In this document: piece after piece, positions 57,694-64,000 of the stretch | Layout: every line of letters begins with the position of its first letter | Numbering within the stretch: the first letter of the stretch is position 1 | Origin: Actinoplanes sp. DH11 | GTDB lineage: Bacteria; Actinomycetota; Actinomycetes; Mycobacteriales; Micromonosporaceae | Direction: 5' to 3' | Length of the DNA stretch: 64,000 nucleotides | NCBI RefSeq assembly: GCF_020873875.1 | Contig: NZ_JAHWGU010000007.1 | Location: 248,001 to 312,000, forward strand | The notes under the pieces: model-generated | Seen by the model: only the letters and a program-made list of their open reading frames with translations | What the model was told of the DNA's origin: nothing | Databases searched by the model: none | Translations under genes and position numbers: made by a program

Positions 57694-60600
57694 CAGGACC
57701 CTCCGAGCTCGTTGTCGATGAAGGCCAGCACTTCGTCGGCCGTCGCTGTCTCGAGCCGGCCGGCGAGCTCGCCGTCCTCGGCTCGTTCGCCGTCCCACGC
57801 CGTCAAGATCCCGCGTAGCCGGGCGGTGATGTGCTGCCGGGCCGTCTTGTCCTCGGCGAACACGGCGAGCCCGGCCTCGAGGCGATCCAGTTCGTCGAGC
57901 ACCGAGACCGGTGCGGCCGTATCCGCGGCGAACACCTGCTCGTGCAGGTGGGCGGCGAGCGCCACCGGAGTGGGCTGATCGAAGACCACGGTCACGGAGA
58001 GCGGGAGCCCGGTGCGGGCGCTGAGCCGGTTGCGCAGCTCCACCGCCGACAGCGACTCGAACCCGAGGTCGCGGAACGGCCGGCCGCTCCCCACCTCGTC
58101 GGGGGTCTCGTGCCCGAGCACTGCGGCCGCCTCCGAGCGGACCAGGTCCAGAAGGGCGCGATCCCTGTCGACCGAGGACAGGTCAGCGAGGGAGCCGCGG
58201 AACGCCGCCGTGATGTCGGCGTCACCGCCGCCGCTGCCGCCGGCCGCCTCGATCGCCGTCCGTGCCTCCGGCACCTCGGCCACCAGCGGGCTGGGCCGGG
58301 CCGCCGTGAACGCGGGAGCGAACGCCGACCAATCGATGTCGGCCACCATCAGCGCCGGGCCGTCCTGAGCCACGATCCGGGCCAGCGCGTCGAACGCCGC
58401 CGCGGACGGCAACGGAGTGAGGCCGCGCCGCACGAGGAACTCGGGGTCGGTGACCCCGTCGGCCCAGGGGCCCCAGGCGACTGCGGTGGCTGGACGACCC
58501 GTGGCCCGGCGGCGGACGGCAAGGCCGTCCAGGTAGGCGGCAGCCGCGGCGTTGGCGCCCTGCCCGGTGCCGCCGATCGTCCCGGCGGACGCCGAGAAGA
58601 GCACGAAAGCGTCGAGGTCGATCCCGTCCGTGGCGATCTCCAGGTTGCGGGCGCCGATCACCTTGGCCCGCAGCGCGTCGGCAAGTCCGTCCGGGTCGAG
58701 TGTGTCGAGGACGCCGTTCGCCGGTGCGCCGGCCGCATGCACCACGGCTCGCAGCGGGATTTCGCCGGCGGCGAGCCGCGCGACGAGCGCTCCGGTGGCC
58801 TCCCGGTCGGTGACATCGCACGCCTCGACGACGACCTCGGGCAATTCCGGCCGCGCATCACCGGACCGGCTGGTCAGAACGACCCGCTGGGCGCCGGCCG
58901 AGACCAGCCACCGTGCCAGGTGCGCACCGAGCCGGCCGGTGCCACCGGTCACCAGGACAGTCCCGGACGGGATCCAGCGGCGGCCGTCGTCGGCGCCCGC
59001 CGGCACTCGGCGCAGGCGCCGGGCGAGGACACCGGACGGGCGTACGGCCAGTTGGTCCTCACCGTGCCGGCCGGTCAGCACCGCGCAGAGCCGGTCCACG
59101 GCGACCGGGTCGATCCCGGCCGGCAGGTCGATCAGCCCGCCCCAGCGTTCCGGATGTTCCAGCGCGGCGGTCCGGCCGAGCCCCCACACCATCGCCTGGG
59201 CCGGGTCCGGCACGTCGGCGACAGCGCCGCGGGTCAGCGCCCACAGACGCCCGGTCGCGCCGGCGTCGCCGAGGGCCTGGATCAGGGTCATGGTGGCGGC
59301 CAGGCCGACCGTGGTGCCCGGGTCACACGGAGCCGGGTCGGTGTCCAGTGCCAGCAGCGAGACGACACCGGCGGCAGTGTCCGCACCGGCCGCCCGCAGC
59401 CGCTCGGCCAGCTGGGCCCGCTCCAGGCCGTCGCCGTTGAGGACGATCTCGAGGACGTCGGCGCCACGGGCCCGCAACCCGTCGGTGGCGGCTCGGGCCG
59501 GTTCGTCGTCGGTCCGGGTGGCGGGGAGCACCACGAGCCAGCGTCCGCCCGGACCGGCGCCGCCGGGCACGGTGACCGGCACCCACCCGGTGGTGTAGCG
59601 CCAGCCGTCGGCGGCGGACCGTTCCCGGCGGCGCCGGTGCCAGTCGGAGAAGAGTGGCAGGACCGCGTCCAGGGATGCCCGGGCGTCCGCGTCGTGCGGG
59701 CGCAGGACCCCGGCGACGCTGTCCAGGTCAGCCCGCTCGACAGCGTCCCAGAAGGCACGGTCGGCGGGGTCGGCGCCGGCGATCGAGGCGCCCGCCGCCC
59801 GGGTCGGCCAGTAACGGCGGCGCTGGAAGGCGTACGTCGGCAGGTCGGTCCGGCGCCGGTCGGCGCCGGCGAACGCAGCGGTCCAGTCGACGTCGACCCC
59901 GTTGACCCAGGCCGCGGCGAGCGCGGCGAGGAACCGCCGGCGGTCACCCTGGTCGCGGTGCAGCGTCCCGAGAGCAACCGCCTCCGGCTGTCCGGCCTGG
60001 AAAGTCTCCTGGAGACCGAGGGTGAGCATGGGGTGCGGGCTCACCTCGATGAACACCCGGTGCCCGTCGGCCAGGGCGGCTCGCACGGCGTCGGTGAGAA
60101 GCACGGTGGAACGCAGGTTACGGAACCAGTAGCCGGCGTCAAGGCCGGTCTGGTCGACGCGGCCGCCGCTCAGCGTCGAGTAGAGCGGCACCGTTCCCGG
60201 CCGCGGGTCGACAGCGGCCAGCAACTCGCCGAGCTCGTCCTCGATCAGGTCGACGTGCGCGGAGTGCGAGGCGTAGTCGACGGCGACCCGCTTGGCCCGT
60301 ACGCCGTCCGCCACGCAACCCGCGAAGATCTCGTCCAACGCGTCCGGGTCACCGGAGACGACCACCGAGTGCGGCCCGTTGACGGCGGCCAGCGCCACCC
60401 GGTCGCCGTACGCGTCGATCCGCTTCCGGACCAGCTCGGCGCTGGCGCCGACCGAGACCATCCCGCCGCGTCCGGAGAGGACCCGCAGCGCCCGGCTGCG
60501 CAACGCGACGACCCGGGCCGCATCGGGCAGCGTGAGCGCACCGGAGACGTACGCCGCAGCGATCTCGCCCTGTGAGTGGCCGATGACGGCAGCCGGGGTC

Positions 60601-63600
60601 ACCCCGTGCGCCTGCCACAGCCGGGTCAGGCCGGCCATCACAGCGAACAGGACCGGCTGCACCACGTCGACCCGCCCGGTGTCCATGTCACCGCCGGCCA
60701 GCACGTCGAGCACGGAGAAGTCGAGGTGGGCGGCGAGCGCCTCGGAGCAGGCCCGCACCTCGTCGCGGAACACCAGTGAGGTCTCCAGCAGGGTGGCGCC
60801 CATGTCCGCCCACTGACCGCCCTGGCCGGGGAAGACGAAGACGGGTCGCTGGACGGACTCGGCGACGCCCGTCACGACATCGCCGGCGGCGCGCCCGGCG
60901 GCCAGGGCGGCGAGTCCGTCACCGAGCACCACGGCGCGGTGTTCGAAGGCGGTCCGCGCGGTCGCGAGCGACCAGGCGACACCGGTTCTCGGCAGGTCCG
61001 GGTGATCGGCCAGGTGCTCGCCGAGGCGGGCGGCCTGCGCCCCGACGGCCTCCGGGCTGCGGCCGGAGAGCAGCAGCGGCGCCGTGTCCCCGTCGATGAC
61101 CGGCGTGGCCCGCGACACGGCCGCCGGCTCCTCCGCGGGCGCCTGCTCGAGGATGGCGTGCGCGTTGGTGCCGCTGATGCCGAAGGCCGATACCGCCGCC
61201 CGGCGCGGGCCGCTGACCTGCGGCCACGGTCGCGCCTCGGTGAGCGGGGCCACCGCGCCGGACTCCCAGTCCACGTGGGATGTGGGCCGGTCGGCGTGCA
61301 GGGTTCGGGGCAGGTGGCCGTGGCGCAGGGCGAGCACCATCTTGATCACTCCGGCCGCGCCGGCCGCGGCCTGCGTGTGCCCGATGTTGGACTTGACGGA
61401 ACCGAGCCAGACCGGTTCACCGGTGCGGCCCTGCCCGTACGTGGCGAGCAGCGCCTGCGCCTCGATCGGATCGCCCAGGGCGGTCCCGGTGCCGTGCGCC
61501 TCCACGGCCTGAACCTCGGTGGCGGCCACGCCGGCGTTGGACAGAGCCTGCCGGATGACCCGCTGCTGGGCCGGCCCGTTCGGGGCGGTGAGACCATTGG
61601 AGGCGCCGTCCTGGTTGACCGCCGAGCCGCGGAGAAGCGCGAGCACCGGGTGGCCGTGCCGACGGGCGTCGGACAGTTTCTCGACCAGCAGGACACCGAC
61701 GCCCTCGGCCCAGCCGGCTCCGTCGGCGCCCTCGCCGAACGCCTTCGACCGGCCGTCCGGCGCGAGCGCGCCCTGTGCGCCGAGTTCGAGGAAGGCGCCC
61801 GGCGTGGACATCACGGTGACCCCGGCGGCGAGCGCGAGCGAACACTCACCGGATCGCAGGGCCTGCGCGGCGAGGTGCAGCGTCACCAAGGACGACGAGC
61901 AGGCGGTGTCCACGGACACCGCCGGCCCCTCGAGCCCGAGGGCATAGGCGACGCGGCCGGAGACGACCGAGGCGTTGTTGCCGGTGGCGAGCCGGCCCTC
62001 GGCGTTCTCCTCGGAGCCCATCAGCAGCCCGACATAGTCCTGGCCGTTGGTGCCGACGAACACGCCGGTGCGCGAGCCGCGCAACGTCCGCGGGTCGATG
62101 CCGGCCCGTTCCACCGCCTCCCAGCTGGTCTCCAGCAGCAGGCGTTGCTGCGGGTCCATGGACAGCGCCTCGCGCGGGGAGATGCCGAAGAACCCGGCGT
62201 CGAAGTCACCGGCGTCGTAGAGGAAGCCGCCGCCCCGGATCGGCGTCCCGTCGGGGTCCCAGCCCCGATCGGCCGGGAAGTCGCCGATCGCGTCGACGCC
62301 GTCGGCGACGAGGTCCCAGAGCTGCTCGGGGGTCTGCACCCCGCCGGGGAAGCGGCAGCTCATCGCGACGACGGCGATCGGCTCGTGCAGCCCGGTCACC
62401 TCGGGCGTCACGTCGGCGAGCACCGGTTGCGAGCCGAGCAACCCGCCGAGGACGTGATCGGCGACCGCGGTCGTGGTGGGGTGGTCGAACACCAGCGTGG
62501 CCGGGATCCGCAACCCGGTGACGGCACTGAGCCGGTTGCGCAGCTCGATCGCCGCCAGCGAGTCCAGCCCCAGGTCGGTGAAGGGCGCACCGACCGGCAC
62601 GCCTTCCGGTGTCTCGTGGCCGAGCACCGCGGCGACCTGGCCGCGGATCAGCTCGACGAGCGTGCGGGTCCGGTCCTGCGGTGACAACGCGGCGATCCGG
62701 CGGGCGAAGGAGGAGGTGTCGCCGGCGCCGGCGATCCGGCGCGCGGAGACCCGCACCAGGTCGCCGAGGAGCGGCGACAGGGTTTCGGTACGGGCGCGCT
62801 GCCGCAGTACCGGAAGGTCGAGCCGCATCGGGGCCAGCAACGCCACGTCGCGGGTGCCGGCCGCGTCGAACAGCGCCAGGGCGGGCTCGACCGCGAGCGG
62901 GGGAAGACCGGCCCGGGCCATCCGGCGGCCGTCCGCCTCGCCCAGTGCCGCGGCCATGCCGCCCTGCGCGCTGCCGGTCGGTGCCCACGGGCCCCACGCC
63001 AGTGACTGAGCGGCCAGACCGCCGGCCCGCCGATGCTGGGCCAGCGCGTCCAGGTAGGCGTTGGCGGCCGCGTAGTTCCCCTGGCCGAGCGCGCCGAGCA
63101 GACCGGACGCCGAAGAGAACAGCACGAACATCGGCAGGTCGAGGTGGGCGGTGAGCTCGTGCAGGTGGGTAGCTGCCTCCGCCTTGGGCCGCAGCACCGT
63201 GTCCAGCCGTTCCGTCGTGAGCGAGGCCAGCACACCGTCGTCGACCACACCGGCGGCGTGCACCACGCCGGTCAGTGGCGCGGTCTCCGGCACACCGTCC
63301 AGCAGCGCGGCGAGAGCGGCACGGTCGGCCACGTCGCACGCTGCCACGGTGGCCGTCGTGCCGTGCTCGGCCAGGTCAGCGACCAGGTCGGCGGCGCCCG
63401 GTGCGGCCTCGCCACGGCGGCTGACCAGCAGCAGGTGCCGGGCCCCACGCCGGGCCAGGTGCCGGGCCACGGCCGAGCCGATGGCGCCGGTGGCACCGGT
63501 GATCAGGATCGTGCCGTCCGGGTCCCAGGCCGCGGCCTCGGGCGCCTCGTCCGTCCGCCGCAGACGCGGCACCAGCATCTCGCTGGCACGGATCGCGAAC

Positions 63601-64000
63601 TGCGGTTCGCCGCTACCCATCGCGGCCGGCGGCAAGTCGTCGCCGTCCAAATCGGCGAGGACGAACCGGCCGGGATGCTCGGACTGGGCCGAGCGAACCA
63701 GCCCCCAGACAGCAGCGGCGGCCGGGTCGACGTCCTGGCCCGGAGTCGCGGGTACGGCGCCGCGGGTGGCCACCACCAGGCGGCTCCCGATGAACCGCTC
63801 GTCCAGGACCCAGCCCTGCAACAGGCCCAGCGCGTCGTGGACCGTCGCGACGGCGGCGACCACGAGGTCGGGAACGTCCTCGTCGGTGACGGTTGTCATC
63901 AGCGCGACCAGGTCGTCGGCGTGCCGGACTCCGGGGATCCGCGGCGCGTCGTCACCGAGGACGACGCAGTTGCCGGCGGTCGCGGGCCCCGAGGCCTCAC
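57693..64000 (-). CDS. Type I PKS, 5' truncated: ...KR-ACP-KS-AT(methylmalonyl)-inactive KR-ACP
   Basis: The frame is open to the right edge, so the N-terminus lies beyond 64000; the ATG at 63899 is internal. The first visible part is a KR structural half with [15 protein letters not shown], the form usual in modules with a DH, then an active KR ([10 protein letters not shown] near 63,490; Tyr in GQGNYAAAN near 63,073; VDD, B-type) and an ACP near 62,560. The complete module has KS Cys near 61,900, AT with GHSQG (60,575) and YASHS (60,268), methylmalonyl. Its KR keeps the NADPH motif (58,945) but catalytic Ser is Ala and Tyr is Asn (GQGANAAAA, Asn codon 58551-58553). The ACP motif is GFESL instead of GFDSL. 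A ketone is therefore expected from this module. Confidence 0.9.
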   Translation of the reverse strand, partial: EASGPATAGNCVVLGDDAPRIPGVRHADDLVALMTTVTDEDVPDLVVAAVATVHDALGLLQGWVLDERFIGSRLVVATRGAVPATPGQDVDPAAAAVWGLVRSAQSEHPGRFVLADLDGDDLPPAAMGSGEPQFAIRASEMLVPRLRRTDEAPEAAAWDPDGTILITGATGAIGSAVARHLARRGARHLLLVSRRGEAAPGAADLVADLAEHGTTATVAACDVADRAALAALLDGVPETAPLTGVVHAAGVVDDGVLASLTTERLDTVLRPKAEAATHLHELTAHLDLPMFVLFSSASGLLGALGQGNYAAANAYLDALAQHRRAGGLAAQSLAWGPWAPTGSAQGGMAAALGEADGRRMARAGLPPLAVEPALALFDAAGTRDVALLAPMRLDLPVLRQRARTETLSPLLGDLVRVSARRIAGAGDTSSFARRIAALSPQDRTRTLVELIRGQVAAVLGHETPEGVPVGAPFTDLGLDSLAAIELRNRLSAVTGLRIPATLVFDHPTTTAVADHVLGGLLGSQPVLADVTPEVTGLHEPIAVVAMSCRFPGGVQTPEQLWDLVADGVDAIGDFPADRGWDPDGTPIRGGGFLYDAGDFDAGFFGISPREALSMDPQQRLLLETSWEAVERAGIDPRTLRGSRTGVFVGTNGQDYVGLLMGSEENAEGRLATGNNASVVSGRVAYALGLEGPAVSVDTACSSSLVTLHLAAQALRSGECSLALAAGVTVMSTPGAFLELGAQGALAPDGRSKAFGEGADGAGWAEGVGVLLVEKLSDARRHGHPVLALLRGSAVNQDGASNGLTAPNGPAQQRVIRQALSNAGVAATEVQAVEAHGTGTALGDPIEAQALLATYGQGRTGEPVWLGSVKSNIGHTQAAAGAAGVIKMVLALRHGHLPRTLHADRPTSHVDWESGAVAPLTEARPWPQVSGPRRAAVSAFGISGTNAHAILEQAPAEEPAAVSRATPVIDGDTAPLLLSGRSPEAVGAQAARLGEHLADHPDLPRTGVAWSLATARTAFEHRAVVLGDGLAALAAGRAAGDVVTGVAESVQRPVFVFPGQGGQWADMGATLLETSLVFRDEVRACSEALAAHLDFSVLDVLAGGDMDTGRVDVVQPVLFAVMAGLTRLWQAHGVTPAAVIGHSQGEIAAAYVSGALTLPDAARVVALRSRALRVLSGRGGMVSVGASAELVRKRIDAYGDRVALAAVNGPHSVVVSGDPDALDEIFAGCVADGVRAKRVAVDYASHSAHVDLIEDELGELLAAVDPRPGTVPLYSTLSGGRVDQTGLDAGYWFRNLRSTVLLTDAVRAALADGHRVFIEVSPHPMLTLGLQETFQAGQPEAVALGTLHRDQGDRRRFLAALAAAWVNGVDVDWTAAFAGADRRRTDLPTYAFQRRRYWPTRAAGASIAGADPADRAFWDAVERADLDSVAGVLRPHDADARASLDAVLPLFSDWHRRRRERSAADGWRYTTGWVPVTVPGGAGPGGRWLVVLPATRTDDEPARAATDGLRARGADVLEIVLNGDGLERAQLAERLRAAGADTAAGVVSLLALDTDPAPCDPGTTVGLAATMTLIQALGDAGATGRLWALTRGAVADVPDPAQAMVWGLGRTAALEHPERWGGLIDLPAGIDPVAVDRLCAVLTGRHGEDQLAVRPSGVLARRLRRVPAGADDGRRWIPSGTVLVTGGTGRLGAHLARWLVSAGAQRVVLTSRSGDARPELPEVVVEACDVTDREATGALVARLAAGEIPLRAVVHAAGAPANGVLDTLDPDGLADALRAKVIGARNLEIATDGIDLDAFVLFSASAGTIGGTGQGANAAAAAYLDGLAVRRRATGRPATAVAWGPWADGVTDPEFLVRRGLTPLPSAAAFDALARIVAQDGPALMVADIDWSAFAPAFTAARPSPLVAEVPEARTAIEAAGGSGGGDADITAAFRGSLADLSSVDRDRALLDLVRSEAAAVLGHETPDEVGSGRPFRDLGFESLSAVELRNRLSARTGLPLSVTVVFDQPTPVALAAHLHEQVFAADTAAPVSVLDELDRLEAGLAVFAEDKTARQHITARLRGILTAWDGERAEDGELAGRLETATADEVLAFIDNELGGS

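Noticed and set aside
57693..64000. PKS loading module within the window
   Set aside because: Every KS visible keeps its active-site Cys and follows an upstream ACP or a docking helix; no KSQ, CoA-ligase or starter AT is seen.
1..64000. tRNA, rRNA, insertion sequences or integrase genes
   Set aside because: I found no tRNA-like cloverleaf, ribosomal sequence or transposase/integrase protein in any frame examined.

Overview
The window is GC-rich actinomycete DNA: GTG and TTG starts are common, start/stop overlaps frequent, and many genes seem to be read from leaderless transcripts. Gene content suggests a Micromonosporaceae-type genome (Actinoplanes or a relative), but no taxonomic marker is present. 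Everything right of about 9.8 kb looks like the left part of a large modular type I polyketide (PKS) cluster that runs off the window at base 64000.

Left flank (1-9.7 kb): mixed chromosomal genes. These are a 5'-truncated diguanylate cyclase, an AraC regulator, two VOC proteins, a GNAT acetyltransferase, an Ala-rich exported protein, a 2H phosphoesterase, a lipoprotein, an F5/8C-domain membrane protein, an aminoglycoside/lincosamide-type nucleotidyltransferase, a coupled HTH/membrane-protein pair, and an 84-residue protein. Between 3.9 and 5.1 kb lie several unusual repeat structures, including a 32-bp tandem array and a 28-bp inverted repeat.

Precursor operon (14.2 to 9.8 kb, minus strand): an acyl-CoA carboxylase beta subunit, a strongly degenerate class II DAHP-synthase-like protein, a shikimate-dehydrogenase-like protein and a dehydroquinate-synthase-like protein, nearly all overlapping or abutting. 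The last three parallel the RifH/RifI/RifG trio of the aminoshikimate (AHBA) pathway. No AHBA synthase is in the window, and the DAHP-synthase homologue has lost most of its active site. A large LAL-type LuxR regulator (17.1-14.3 kb) and a DrrAB-like exporter (20.4-18.5 kb) follow.

Extender-unit cassette (20.6-24.6 kb): a complete methoxymalonyl-ACP set, FkbK-, FkbJ-, FkbI- and FkbH-like on the plus strand, with the FkbG-like O-methyltransferase convergent and overlapping. A second ABC exporter (27.4-24.7 kb) follows on the minus strand.

PKS genes (64.0 to 27.5 kb, minus strand): five consecutive genes, tightly packed, encoding in transcription order: (end of an upstream module: KR-ACP) - [KS-AT(methylmalonyl)-dead KR-ACP] // [KS-AT(malonyl)-DH-KR-ACP]-[KS-AT(putative methoxymalonyl)-DH-KR-ACP] // [KS-AT(methylmalonyl)-KR-ACP] // [KS-AT(atypical)-KR-ACP]-[KS-AT(malonyl)-A-type KR-ACP] // [KS-AT(methylmalonyl)-dead KR-ACP-TE]. 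If collinear, the acid end of the product would be a 2-methyl-3-oxo-5,7,9-trihydroxy chain with a methoxydiene at about C10-C13 and a ketone at C15. A thioesterase, not an amide synthase, releases it. The combination of a divergent aminoshikimate-like trio with a TE-terminated methoxymalonate polyketide is the most interesting feature of the window. I cannot match it to a named compound.
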